Source: Mytilus galloprovincialis
Lineage: Eukaryota > Mollusca > Bivalvia > Mytilida > Mytilidae
Assembly (NCBI RefSeq): GCF_965363235.1
Contig: NC_134845.1
Coordinates: 9,920,101 to 9,984,100, forward strand
Reading direction: 5' to 3'
Length of the DNA: 64,000 bases
The notes beneath the pieces were generated by a model. The model was not told the origin of the DNA. It searched no databases and was given only the letters and a program-made list of their open reading frames with translations. Both the position numbers and the translations under genes were made by a program. This document shows, piece by piece, positions 31,601 through 43,871 of this stretch; positions within the stretch are counted from its first letter, which is position 1; each line of letters opens with the position of its first letter.

Positions 31601-32438
31601 CGATTTATTTGTTTTCGTTATTCTTAGTAAGTTGAATTGAACTGTAATGTACTTGATAATTGAATTAACTTACTTCAATAGCTTACACATTTGATCATAT
31701 CATTTCAATTGACCCTAAAAGATAAAAAGTCATTTAAATTCATTGACCCGTTATTAAAGCTTACTTCGCCTCAAAGCCTCGTAAGAACCTCCAACGAATG
31801 ATCATTAAATAAAGTACATATTATTACAATAATAATAGAACTAGAAATGGTAAGCGTGAAAGTGTGACAAAGGTCCTCCGTGCAGTTTAAAGACCATTTA
31901 AATTAAACTTTAACAATACTGCTTGACATGTTTGTATAGATCATAAAGAACATGGGATTACTGCCTTTGTTTTCAGTTAATCTTGGTATCCATTACACTA
32001 AGTAATTCTTTGTGTATTGCATAGAACTAAATAAGACAAAATTTACCGGCGAGACAGACATGTTAGAGAATTTAAATGAGTGACAATGTGATATATGTGA
32101 CTACTGCCAAGTTCAAACTTGGAACTTTGGTTGAGGGAAAGTTTTGATCAGATAAATGAGATAATTTTATACTTTAGGAATGGTTTAACGTGAAATTATA
32201 GCAAACTAAAGATATCAAAACGAGGATTCGTGTCTGCTGTTCAACACTTTTTCTGTACCACGCAGGGTATGTATTAAAATTTCATATACCAGTACTATGG
32301 AAGCTGTATCATTTTGAACCTGTACACTTCGAGACAATATGCATAGCGGAAGAAAACATATCAATATGACGCAAGAACCAGTTAGCGTTGATTTTAATCA
32401 ACTTTAAGTCAATTTTGAGGTCTGTGAAGACACAAACG
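28607..32438. other. Intergenic region between TRIM and the unrecognised gene
   Basis: AT-rich, no supported gene. It probably holds the 5' untranslated exon(s) and promoter of the - strand TRIM gene and the promoter of the + strand gene at 32439. An imperfect repeat of catattccctttcatttttt occurs at about 29585, 29640 and 29690. Short frames (63 codons at 28827) show no protein features. Confidence 0.5.
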
Positions 32439-35400
32439 ATGTCGACTGGAAAAGAAACACCAGTTCCACCATTCCTTCCTTCCTCCAATGTGATGACAAA
32501 TGGATACTTTGGAGGGGTTAGTATCGACTCTGCAAACCTCAACTGTGTTCAGATTGATCATGTGGAGGAAGTTGTCTCCCTGAGAAGGTCAGTCGATCTT
32601 GGATACACCACATCAACCACCATAGACAATGAAGATTCTATGAATAAATATAAAGAGACTGAGGAGGTGATATTACACGAAACAAAGCCGAAGTACAGGG
32701 ATATGTCCTCTCAGATGAAAGAGTATAACGTCAATTATAACGGACTGATTATTATTCCATGGGAGGAATTTGCTGAAAATCCAAGGAAATTAAACGACTT
32801 ATTTTATTTAGAGAAAAATGGACTTATAACATATGACTCTGACGAAGTAAATGTGTTTTTCCATGCAACAAAAATGAATAAACCAACATTTGGGGATATA
32901 AGTGAGAATGGCAAGGCATGGTAAGCTTCTACTCTGCATTACACTTTTTTTTTGTTACTTTTATTTTCCATTTGTGTCATTTATTTGGTAATTCAGATCT
33001 TAGAGCTGATATATACTATTGTCTATAATTTACACTTATTTACACATTTCATACCTGAAACGGTTCTGTTTATGACTTTTAATTTATTTATATCCCAGGA
33101 CAAAGGTACACAACTTTGTACAGAAGGTTAGCTTCATCTTAGGACAACTTGCTTTTCAGAAGAGTTTTTGAAACCTTATCAGCAAATAATAGGAAAACGT
33201 ATTGGTTGTATAATTCCATATCGATGTTTTTGAAAATCATCATAATTTACCTTTAACCGTGTCCCTCCCTATAACCAGATATATTGCTTATGGAATTGTA
33301 ATCTAGAACACATGGTCTACTGATTTAGGTGATAAAACTGAGCTTTGAACATTCTTTCAGTATCTGCCAGTAACTGGCACCTCGTGTATGGCTTTTGCCA
33401 ATTTGTTATGTATTTTTTTGTGCTCAGTACCCTACATGATTAGCCAACCCTTTCAGTACGATCGATGTTTATAGGTTGATCTACATTGTTGCACTGTTTC
33501 ATTCCTTGATCTAGAGTATGGAGATAAGTAATCGCCATCAAACATGTTGAACTCCACCCAATTATGTGCCCGTCTCCCTCCTTGGGTATGTGGCTTGTTG
33601 CTATCTGACATATATACATTAATGTTTTTGGCTTGATGATATTGGCATAAATCAGGACGTATACCGGTGCCTTTTAAAGCTACCTGTACGGTATCGGTTT
33701 TACTCATTGTTAGATGTTTTATGGTGATGTTCTATTGTTAACATCTTTGTCTTCTGTGGATAGTTGTCCAATTTGTGAGCATATCTGCACATTTCCATTT
33801 TTACATTATTCTATATTCTTACCTTTTAGCATCCCGTTTTTTTTTTATTATTGTTTTGTTTTGCCCTATTTCTCTCTATCTTGTTTTATATCTGGGTCCG
33901 TTTTTCTATCAGACATTTTCCGCATTATTCACTATTACATAAACCCCATCCAAATCCACATACAATAACATTCAGAAATACAGATAAGTTAATAAAGGAA
34001 ATAGAAATGAGGCCACCGAGGAGGCTTGTCTATTGTTGGGTTGTATTTATTTTGTTGACATTGACCGCAGACTATATATTTTTTACTAAGAATACGGCGA
34101 ACATACTGGTAATGACAATGAAAAAAAAATAGTGCTGTGGTTTTTTTTAAGTTAAAAATAATGTCAAAATATTTGCTCCGATAATCATCAACATTATTTT
34201 ATTTTAGGGTTGTGAACGTAGAGAAGATAAAGGACCTAGAACAAGTTAGAGTGTGGTTAATAGAAAGGGTGTCAGTGTTTGGTGTGACTCTAGTCAGGAA
34301 AACTTCACGCTTCGGCAAGTCCGATAGAGGTATATAATATACGTTAAGCATAATCTAAAATATTTTTATTAACACATTTTTTCCCTAACTTCCTATGGGA
34401 ACCTTACATTAAGAGTTATTCGTCATTCAAGCGTTTTAAGACATTAATAATATAACATCAACTAATATTGATATTTTTCTGTAGTTTAAAATTTGTTATA
34501 TGAATAATTTCAAAATTTTTGAGAACATCAAGATAGCAGATTTTCGTTTGGTAAATGGACATATTGACAATTTTACTCATAATCTTCAACTTTTTCTATA
34601 CAAAATCATAACAAACACATGGACAATAACCAAAAGAGAAAACAAACCAAACAAAGCCCTCATGAATGCATTCTGTCGTAGATGATTATTAGTTTTTCTC
34701 GGTGTACATTATTTTCCCTCCAGTTATTTTTTTTTATTATACCTTAAATACAGTGATTCCACTGCTCAGCTGGTTCCATCATCAGGTGAATCCCCTCTCC
34801 TCGACTGTTTCGGCGCTGTCCACGACAACCTCTAGGGAGTGTACCGACTGAGTTAGCTCTCCCTCTGCTCTTACCTCTTCCTCCGTATCCAACCGGAAGC
34901 TTCCTCTGCCTGTCTTCCAACTTTTCCTACCAAGCTTCTTCTTACTGGTCAAGTTAGTCCTAGGGAACCCAAGGCCCTCTAAAAAGTTTGAGAAACAAAG
35001 CCTCTACATCCTACCTCAACTGGAAAATACCATGTCCTCCAGTTCTTCTCTTGGATGGATGTCTGTTACCAATTCCTGGTACTTGGCAAGCTTTTTCTCG
35101 TGGGCTTCTTCCAGTCTTGTTTCCCATGGCACTATAAGCTCTACATGTATGACTTGTCTGTTGATTCTAGACCACAGCACAATTTCTGGTCTGAGGGTTG
35201 TTGTTAAAACCTCTCTTGGGAAGGTGGTCTTTCCCCAAACGTCTGCTTGCATCTCCAAGTCATTATAACTTAAGGAATTAAATATACCAAAGCAAACATA
35301 AGAGTACGATACAAAATGGTCTAACTTCAACGAGAACCGAAATCACCAATCAGGCTTCAACGGAACATTTTAACCATCTATTAGTTTGAAATGCATCGAA

Positions 35401-38400
35401 CAAACACCTTTCAGCATTATTACCTAATTGTTTAAGTACAATGATTATCTTTTCGTTCAACATGTTTTAAGGTCCAATGGGAGTTGAGAGAATTCAGATA
35501 TTATCTTATTGATATTTTCAGCTCCTTGCCTGGTGATGCTAGATCCTACCATGGGTCATGGAGATTCTATCCATGCTTCAATAATGAGATGTATAAATGT
35601 AATGCAAGAAGGCAAAAAGTTTTGTCTCGAGGTATACCAAACAAACGTTTTCTGTTTCATGTATTTGTGTTAATTTACTGATACTTTAGTTTTATTGAAA
35701 TGCAATTTATATTTAAAATATCTTGATTTGATTATCGAATACATCTTTTATAACCTTTTTTCTCATATATTTTGTTTTTGTGTATATTCATTTTCTTAAA
35801 TTTAATGTGTGATAATAATTTTTTTAAATGTAGATAGACATTAAATGACCCAAAGAATAAGCTAAAATATGATTTTATAATGAGAATCTGTTTTATTCAT
35901 CAATCAGATTAATTTTAATGGATGTGTTGAGCGATGGTGTCGCCGAATCACCATGACAAAGTGTGAGGCTGTTGGTGCTAAATTGGTTATTACAAATGGG
36001 GAAGAACAGGCCGACTTCACAGACACAGAAAATATCATCTGTTGTATAGTCTGTCTACCAATCTGGTCAATACAGACCGGTATCTATAAGGTATGTCCGA
36101 ATTATGTAAATATCGTCTGTTGTATAGTCTATCTGCCTATCTGGTCAATACAGACCGGTATCTATAAGGTATGTCCGAATCATGTAAATATCATCTGTTG
36201 TATAGTCTGTCTACCTATCTGGTCAATGCAGACCGATATCTATAAGGTATGTCCGAATCATGTAAATATCATCTGTTGTATAGTCTGTCTACCTATCTGG
36301 TCAATACGTATCTATAAGGTATGTTCTAGTCGTACAGCGCAGTTTTCAACCATTGTCTTAAAAGATTAGTATTTGTTTTAAATTTGCTAGACAATTGGAT
36401 TCTTTTGTTCAAATGTTTTCATGAAGAAACCAATTTTAAAACATTGAATCTATATAATCAGACATGTTTCGAAATGTAGATAGATAATTTTTACTGAGCT
36501 TCAAAATGAAGAAATATGGCAGAGGAATTTGCCATGCAATATTTCAAGTAAGGACAACATTTTTGTAAGATTCGTTGCAGAGATCGTGACACTGTATAAC
36601 GGTCAAGAATATCTACTGCCTATGTATTTACACATTTGCCAAAGCAATTATGCTTACCTTTGCCCGGGTCCTACCTCCACACGAGATTTTAAGATTCTCA
36701 AATGTTTGTAGCAATAAAACCATATATACAGACAATTTTAACGACAGAGTATAAAATCGATTGAAGCCTACCAACTTCGACGAAAACTGGGGTCGATATC
36801 ACGTGTTATTGCTCTGCTTGCGTGAAAAGTTGGAGAGTTGCACGATATAAAGAAATACATCGGAGTTTAATTCTTTTTTTTGTTTTTGTGACACCTCATT
36901 TCTATCGTTATATTTCTACATTTCAAGTTTTTATAGTTGAAAATCGCTCTGACAATGTAATATATAACTTCATTTGAAACGTTCTGCTTGTTGAAAATAC
37001 GTGAACATCATTGTGACTAGAAAAGGGAAATTAACTAATAGAAAATTACATTACGCTATAGCGTGCGTGCGGTGTTCTATATTTGTCAATCAAGTCAAAG
37101 AATGACACGATGTACATACAAATGTATACGTACTTGTGGTTTCCGAATGTTAAGCTCAGCGAAAAATGTTTGAGACTTCCCGTTTAAACTATTTATACTT
37201 TTACGTTTAAGATAATTAAATTAACTGATTTCTTTCAAATTTAGATTCATAGACATACACAGTACACAGATTTAGAGTTGAAATTTGACGCCGAGGAATT
37301 ATTTCTGCATGGGACACTGGGTGGTGTCAAAAACCAGAGAGCTAAGTTGTTTAGAGGTATAGTTTTGTAATTCTTTAGATAGGCAAAACATTATGATGTT
37401 TAATAAAAGACAATTACATGAAAACGTAGTGCGTATAACTTTAGTTTGCTTTTTCTACATTTTTCTGTTCATATATTTTATTGGCTAATATATAGAAATG
37501 TTAATCATAACTTCTTTTTGTTTAAAGCAAATTTTAACTAGGCATACGAGATCGAACCACACGATATTCATATTTTCTCATATTTTACATATGAGCTGCG
37601 TCGGATAGAAATCGACCTTATGCAAGTTCATGTACACAGATACATGTATAAGACTTTGATCATTTTTCAAACAATAAAGATATAAAAGATGCATTTGGTC
37701 CGTTTTGAAGGGTTGTCTTCTAATTAAAACCTATCTTTGGAACAATTACAGACTTTCCGTAGAAATTATTTCAACCCAAAATAGGTTAACAGAGGTAAAG
37801 ATTTTCGTTTGCATAAGGTCGATTTCTATCCGACGCAGCTCATATTTTATTGCAAAAGAAATCCATTGAAAATAGGACCAGACACAAGTTTTGCAACTTA
37901 GAACATCTTCTCCATTACATACAAATAATAAAAGCTAAACAAAATAAAATAAAAATAAAATAACATCATATACAATACAAAATTGATGAATCTAGTATAT
38001 ACCTTTTTTGTTCTAGTATTAAAATTTTGAAAATTTGTTTTCTTTAAGATTACCAGAAAGAAATATTCCGAACCAAACCCATGGAAGAGGCAGGTGAAGA
38101 GTTTCAAGTTCATACCAATGTGGATAGACACGGTAGTAATAAGTATATCTCAGTGAAGAAAGCTATTAAGAGCGGCAATAGAGACCAGAACCATTCATAT
38201 ATAGAACACGAAACGACAGACATAAGTGATCTATTAACTAAAGATAATGAACAAATGAAAGAAAAATTCAATAAACACCAGACTAGCCATAAGTATGACC
38301 AAAATAAACATGAACGAAACTCGCTTCGGACAACAGATGAAGATAAGAATGATAGCAATGCGGTTCGGCCGAATATCTTTGTAACCAATACAGAAAGCAA

Positions 38401-39415
38401 TAACTTAGAACTAAGCCGTCTTAATCTTCGTGAAAACACAAATTCCTCCGATTCTTCAGGATTTGGAGGCGATTCAAAAAGTCAAAATAAAATTAAATCT
38501 ATCATGGAAATAGAGTCGTGCACTATAAGAAAAGAGTTATCTCCCATCCCATCAGCGAGAACCGTCAATAGTGACATTATGATAATAACACAGTCAAATG
38601 AAGAGGACAACGGAGACGGCAGTGAAATTGATCTCAGAACGTTTTTGCAAACAGAGTTAGTTCCACAGGAAAAACCAAAAAAGAAAAGTAAAAAGCATAA
38701 AAGAGGTTCAAAACCTCCAAAGTCCCCTTCAAAAAAACAAAAAAATAAAAGTGGGGTTGATAACAACGCATATGACCCTGAAAGCGAAAATAAATTTCGC
38801 CGAGTGCTGCCATCCAAACGTCGAAGTCTTGAAAGTATTGACACATTGGAATCAACCGAAACTATTGACAAAGGAAGTAGTATGGATTCATTTCCCATTG
38901 GAAGTCTTAATTCACTTCCAACAGGAAGCCATGATTCTTTGGATACCATATTGAACGATCAAGGATCAGTGGATAATCAACCATCAGATAACGAAGTAAT
39001 GTCATTAAAAGCTGACTTCGATGAAGAATTATTTATTCCATCTGGAGATGAAGGTAATACTTCAAGTGGTGATAGAGTTTTCCAGATCAACGACAAATTA
39101 AATACAAATGACAAGAGTACTGAGGAAGAGGAAGAGGAGATAAACGGCCAATCGAGCGGTCTGAGAAAAGATCACGTGGTGCTTCAGGATGATATATCCT
39201 GTGATGACCTTGAACTGTCAGATTTTGATATAGATGATGAAAAGAAACCCGATGACAATATTGACACGAACCAGAACATTCCCGAAAAAAGTAATAACAG
39301 ACCAAAACAAAATAACATACGTGGTTCTGCTCCTTATAGATCTAATAGACAAAAATATATAGGAATGAATACTTCTGTTAAATATGAACGCCATCAGTCA
39401 ATAAAGTCGTCATAA
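32439..39415 (+). CDS. Unrecognised 791-residue protein, six exons
   Basis: Exons on GT-AG boundaries: 32439-32920, 34208-34329, 35522-35631, 35908-36090, 37245-37356, 38049-39415; total 2376 nt, in frame throughout, ending TAA. The ATG at 32439 has A at -3; the open frame extends upstream only through a TTG. I do not recognise the family. Residues 100-340 look globular (IIIPWEEFAENPRKLNDLFYL, RVWLIERVSVFGVTLVRK, MLDPTMGHGDSIHASIM, FNGCVERWCRRITMTKCE), with Cys-rich stretches. The last exon (about 455 residues) is disordered and charged, with a basic run (KKKSKKHKRGSK, SPSKKQKNKS) that could be a nuclear signal and acidic stretches (STEEEEEEING). Exon 4 ends in a tandemly repeated donor (see 36013-36324). 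AATAAA overlaps directly after the stop (39416-39421). No transmembrane helix or signal peptide was noted. Confidence 0.8.
34735..35330 (-). mobile_element. Decayed retroelement coding fragment
   Basis: Reverse-strand protein traces include DLEMQADVWGKTTFP, TTTLRPEIVLWSRINR, HVELIVPWETRLEEAHEKKL and, in another frame, FPVEVGCRGFVSQTF. I recognise these as the C-terminal domain that follows reverse transcriptase in elements common in molluscs and cnidarians; I cannot name the family. The copy is a broken fragment with several breaks and lies in intron 2 of the unrecognised gene. Confidence 0.5.
36013..36324 (+). repeat. 78-bp tandem repeat of the exon 4 splice donor, 4 copies
   Basis: Donors of the form TATAAG|GTATGT occur at 36091, 36169, 36247 and 36319 (spacing 78, 78, 72). 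Each unit holds the last part of exon 4 (atcatctgttgtatagtctg ... ctatctggtcaata) and the first bases of the intron (gtatgtccgaatcatgtaaa). Read-through is open through all copies and all four donors are in the same phase, so they could yield proteins differing by 26, 52 or 76 residues. The simplest model uses the first donor. Confidence 0.9.
37590..37844. mobile_element. MITE with perfect 36-bp terminal inverted repeats
   Basis: 37590-37625 and 37809-37844 are exact reverse complements (tatgagctgcgtcggatag at the outer end). Total 255 bp, no coding capacity. It lies in intron 5 of the unrecognised gene. Similar AT-rich flanks (attttaca, attttatt) leave the target duplication unclear. Confidence 0.85.
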
Positions 39416-39421
39416 AATAAA
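39416..39421 (+). terminator. Polyadenylation signal after the unrecognised gene
   Basis: AATAAA begins directly after the TAA stop at 39413-39415, giving a very short 3' UTR if used. Confidence 0.5.
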
Positions 39422-40940
39422 AGTTTTTCTTTGTGCAACAATTTTGATTAATTGATTGATTGATTGTGTTGACGTTGTTTATCACTATATACATCTTGGT
39501 AACCGGCACGTGACATCGTCTTTCTGCTTTGGTTGTGTTTGTTCTTATTCCTTAAAGGCTTTACATCCAATACATACACGACTCATATGCGTGTCACAGG
39601 GTAATATGGCCACTTGGTCTTTGTAAATAGGGCGTTGAATATGTGACGAAATATAATGTTGCGAACCATTTATTTCACACTGAAAGTACATAATTATGAT
39701 AAACATTTATTTCAAATGTTAACTTGAAGTTTCCTTATAAATTGAACTATGAATTGGATAAAAGTACATGCATGATAATGCCTAAAAGAAAATGTGCTTA
39801 CCTGAAAGTAGGGAAAAAGTTAGGTGTCCCTTATGTAGCGTGCATGCTAAAGTGTGTGAAACTCGCATTAGTACGAGTTCACCGTATATATAGTGCTAGA
39901 AAAAGTGGCGGGGTTGCATGCATAATAACTTCGTGTAGAGTAGTATATGGAATAAAGTCTTTTTCTAACTGTCCGTCAATGAATGAATGAATGAATGAAT
40001 GAATGAATGATTGAATGAATGAATGAATGTATGAATGAACGTAGTAAATATATGGTACACACAACATATAGTGTAGTACTAGTATATAACTGTACTCTAA
40101 TAAATAGCTACGGTGACATGCGTATCAATATCTTTTAATGTTCCTGGTAATCGATGCAATGGTTTTAAGGGAAATTTCATCCTTCTTTCAGATATTCTTG
40201 AATATTAATAAAAGTGACCAGTAAGGCCGTTATATACATGTAATGAAATACGTTTAGAAAGTTTTGAAGCCGTTAAACAAAATTAAGGACGATTTATATC
40301 GGTTTAGACATATTTCATTTGTTCAAGTAGAAATGGGATAAGACACAGGTCAAACAGTCTTCTCCATTTAACATTTATTGCAATACAAAAATATATGTAT
40401 CAGCATGCATGTATAGAATGGTATATCTATTTAATATATATAAATATGGATTTATGTCAAAAGACGGAAAATTGAAGAAAAAAGAAAATAATAATACAGA
40501 AAAAAATAAATAAAAATAAATAAATGAATATTTAGAAAACAAAAACACAAAAATTGTTTTAAAAAAAATTAAAAAAACGAAAAAAAGGACAAAAAAAAGG
40601 GGGGAGAATTTACTCAGATGTGATGTGTGTGCGATCATTGTTTGCTATCTAGACAATTTGAAATCGTTTAGAACTTTTAATAAACTCGAAGACGTTTTTA
40701 GAAATGGTTTGATTTTGCTCTAGAGAAATTTATATCGGTAAACAGTATATATCTTCCAATTTATTTTCGTGGCAGAATATCTTGAAATATTACCCAGGAC
40801 ATGTTCTTCAATAGGCCTTGAATTAAAAATATGAGTATAAAGAAATATATGAGGTATTCGTTAATGACAGATAGGAAATACGTGTAGCAAGTATAATTAG
40901 GAAACCGGCAGCGGAATTGTTTTCTTATTTTGTTTCTTTA
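39422..40940. other. Intergenic, low-complexity
   Basis: Contains an (ATGA)n microsatellite at about 39980-40035 and an A-rich tract at 40480-40600. No gene is supported; an 88-codon frame at 39724 has no recognisable features. Confidence 0.5.
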
Positions 40941-40944
40941 TTGA

Positions 40945-41180
40945 CCGGCATACTCAACATTGAGGTTGTGACATGATTTGAAACCCGCACGTGTGGCAGG
41001 TACACTCTACTCCAATCTTTACTACAGTGCAGTTCGAGTTATCAGTTTTACTACGTATATCGAAGATCAGTGGTTCTCTCCGGGCATTCCACCTTCCTCT
41101 TACTATATACACTTGCAGCAACGAAATAGCCATTGTGTTAAAAGTAGCGTTAAACACAAAACATCAATCAATCAATAATA
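40945..41180 (+). repeat. tRNA-headed SINE, near full length
   Basis: The head has a B-box-like stretch (ttgaggttgtgacatgattt then gaaacccgcacgtgtgg), the body has gatcagtggttctctccggg and cattccaccttcctcttact, and the tail ends gcgttaaacacaaaacatca and atcaatcaat. This is the typical build of mollusc SINEs. Confidence 0.75.
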
Positions 41181-41394
41181 AAATTAATTATTATCATTGA
41201 AAACTTTGTTATCTTCAAGATGATTTCTGGTTATTGGTTGATGTCTCGTAGTCTTTAACCCACAACTGTTTATTCAAATTGTAATTGTCGATTGTATGTC
41301 CTCAGCCATGTAACTAGAGTTACTGAAATCCATGCACGGTTGAGCGTATATCATGATGATCTTATGTCTTATTTATTTGATAATAAGAACATCG

Positions 41395-41515
41395 GCTATG
41401 CGGTATGGGCTTTGTTCATTGTTGAAGGCCGTACCGTCGGTGACCTATAGTTCACGGTTAATTTCTGTGTCAGTTGGTCTCATTTGTCTCATTGGCAATC
41501 GTACCACACTCTTCG
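41395..41515 (-). repeat. Reverse fragment of the attgccaatgagacaac repeat
   Basis: Reads ggtatgggctttgttcattg, aaggccgtaccgtcggtgac and ttggcaatcgtaccacactc, the reverse of the block at 555-955. Confidence 0.65.
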
Positions 41516-42244
41516 AAATTTTGAATTTTATGCATTTTTAATGCATTTTTTATTTTTATTTATACTATTTTTTTAACTTCTCTGTAAACTTTGTACTTGC
41601 ATGGTTTTATGAGAATAAACTATCTATCTATCTGTTTTATATTGTGTAAACAGATGCTATTTTGAAAAGCTAACAATACTTACAAATTATTAAATGTTGA
41701 ATGGTATCTATCTCTAAACAAACTAGAGCAGGAACATGTTCTAACATGGTCATCCAGTTCCTCGATGTCATTTGCTAGCAAAGTCTGTAAACTCTGTTGT
41801 GATTTTCTATTAACAAAGGAGTAATCAATCTAACGCATTTCTAACTTTTATGGACAATACTAAATGCGTGCTAAATTAAGATTTTTCGTTTAGCCTGGTC
41901 GTAGAATTGAAAACATGCGCAGATTTGTAAAAAATGAGGTCAAAGTTCGGTAGATGAGTTTTTCGATAGTGTAAGAGAGATTATTAAAAGTCAGAAAATA
42001 ATATCTGAATTGTAAAATAGGCTCCTTTGACGAAATAATATACAAAAAGCAGTTCATTTTTGAGTCAATTTGAAATATGAAATCACCAAAATGCCCCTTT
42101 ATAGGAAGCGAAGGTTGGCAACAAGAAAAGGGCAAAGACGAAACAGACTGGATTTCAATTAATATTTTACTTTACATGCATGTACATTTAAAGATACATA
42201 TATATCTGATACTTGTACGCGGTTTCTCAAAAAAAGAATCGAAG

Positions 42245-42489
42245 TTAGGGACGACATCAAAAGTTCAATGAAGGATAAAAAACTTAATTCACATAGTTTT
42301 TTCTCTGACCCCCCCCCCCCCCCCCCCACCCCCCTCTTAACTTAATTTGGGAAAAATTGATTGACCCATATGGATATATGTAAAAATCAATGTCGGATAA
42401 CCAAATCTTGCAGCCGTTCAACCCCCCCACCCCCAAACTATTTGAATTAAGTTTTTTATCTTACATTGATCTTTTGATGTCGTCCCTAA
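42245..42489. mobile_element. Foldback MITE with C-rich core
   Basis: The left arm TTAGGGACGACATCAAAAG continuing to aacttaattca pairs with the right arm tgaattaagtttt ending CTTTTGATGTCGTCCCTAA. Arms are about 47 bp with a few differences. The core carries two C runs (about 42309-42327 and 42421-42427). No coding capacity. Confidence 0.7.
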
Positions 42490-42499
42490 TAGCTGTGTC

Positions 42500-42712
42500 T
42501 CTGTTTACACGCACCTCATCATTATGGACTTGGCTAAAGCGTACGTTTTATCAACAAATATATAACTTTACCAGCTTAAATCTGTGGTATAAGAAAAAAA
42601 ATACATTTAACTGGATCCAAACTTTCTTATCAGATAGAACACAAACAGTCGTTATACATGGTATATCCTCTAAATCAGTGCCAGTCACATCTGGAGTTCC
42701 ACCTGGGACCAG
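42500..42712 (+). mobile_element. LINE (jockey-like) reverse transcriptase fragment
   Basis: Protein traces include WTWLKR (from a DLAKA-like region at about 42524), FNWIQTFLSDRTQTVVI and SVPVTSGVPPGT, the stretch leading to the SGVPQGS motif of jockey/CR1-type reverse transcriptases. The fragment stops abruptly after GVPPGT, before the catalytic YADD region, and carries frame changes upstream. It is a dead 5'- and 3'-truncated piece. Confidence 0.6.
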
Positions 42713-43269
42713 AGGCGGGTTTATGGGACAAGGGGCCCGCTGCCCCAACCCCTTTTGTCGGAAAAAATTAGGTAATCACTGACGCATGACCCGAGCGGCT
42801 CCCATCTCGTAGGCAGTATTACCCCCTCCCTTTATGGAAATTTCTGGATTCGCCACTGGGGACTCAGTATTACCATGACTTAAGTATCATAGTATAATAG
42901 TCCAGGTTCCACAGTGTACTGTACTCAGCCCAATAATATTTCTCATTTAGAACAACACGGTCAATGACCTAAAATCTCCAAATATTTAACGCATGCATCA
43001 TATCATATACAGAGAAGTCAAATCTCAACCCGACTGCAATAAATTACATGAAGATGTCTAGCAAAGTGGAAAGCAGATTGGCTTATCATTGGCTTTCTAT
43101 ATTAGGTGAACAAAGCCTTTAAACGCGTCTAATAATATAGTTTATAAAGTTATTCAGTCAGGCATAACAATGATTTGTATAGTAGGGTCTTACTATACAA
43201 ATCCTTGGTCATACCACCGAAAATTTATTTCATTTATAACCAACAGACGGTAGAACAAGACTGACATAC

Positions 43270-43440
43270 CAACAAATGCTTATAAAAGAGGGACGAAAGA
43301 TACTAGAGGGACAGTTAAACTCCGCATGAATCGAAAATAAACTGACAACAACATGGCTAAAAATGAAAAAGACAAACAGACAAACTGACTGACATAGAAA
43401 ACTAAAGAATAAACAACACGAACACTTAAACGAACCACAC
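43270..43440 (-). mobile_element. 3' tail fragment of the Penelope-like family
   Basis: In reverse complement it matches the non-coding tail at 4025-4190: the actttagttttctatgt-like stretch, the run of tttgtctttttcatttttag, ccat-gttgtcagtt and ctctagtatctttcgtccct. Only the tail is present, so it is a truncated copy of the same family in the opposite orientation. Confidence 0.7.
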
Positions 43441-43871
43441 CAAAGGAAACACGAAATAATTATTTTTCCACACACCACTTTCATTCAATGAAGCATGCTA
43501 CCAATAGTTACATTACAGCCAACCAGAGTCGACAGCTTCAGAGCCTTTCCGAAAAATGAACACAAGGGTTCTCTATCAACTGATATAAATCCAGATCATC
43601 TGATACTTAATTTTGTAAATAATATTAATCACTTTTTTTTTGTATTATACATGCACAGATTGTCCAATTTATATAATTTTCTTATATCACTAAATGTGTT
43701 CTCCAGTATCCTGAAGTTTTGTTGTACAACTGAAGACGACTCGAATATAGATTCGTTTCGTTAAAAATAACAAGTAATTTTAATTTATAGGTAATTTTCC
43801 GTATTACCTCCCTTAGCGGCCTTGAATATTCTGTCTGCTATAATTTTCTCGCGTATAATATTGTTGCAAGC

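Noticed and set aside
35484-35681. 65-codon frame (REFRYYLIDIFSS) as an exon of the unrecognised gene with acceptor at 35471
   Set aside because: The phase does not fit exon 2 (it hits a stop). Using the acceptor ttttcag at 35521 gives an in-frame exon that continues into exon 4.
36529-36711. 60-codon frame in intron 4 of the unrecognised gene
   Set aside because: No fitting splice sites in phase and no recognisable features.
38110-38949. - strand frames of 109 and 155 codons
   Set aside because: Antisense shadows of the last exon of the unrecognised gene; Ser/Leu-rich composition follows from the Lys/Glu/Ser-rich sense strand.
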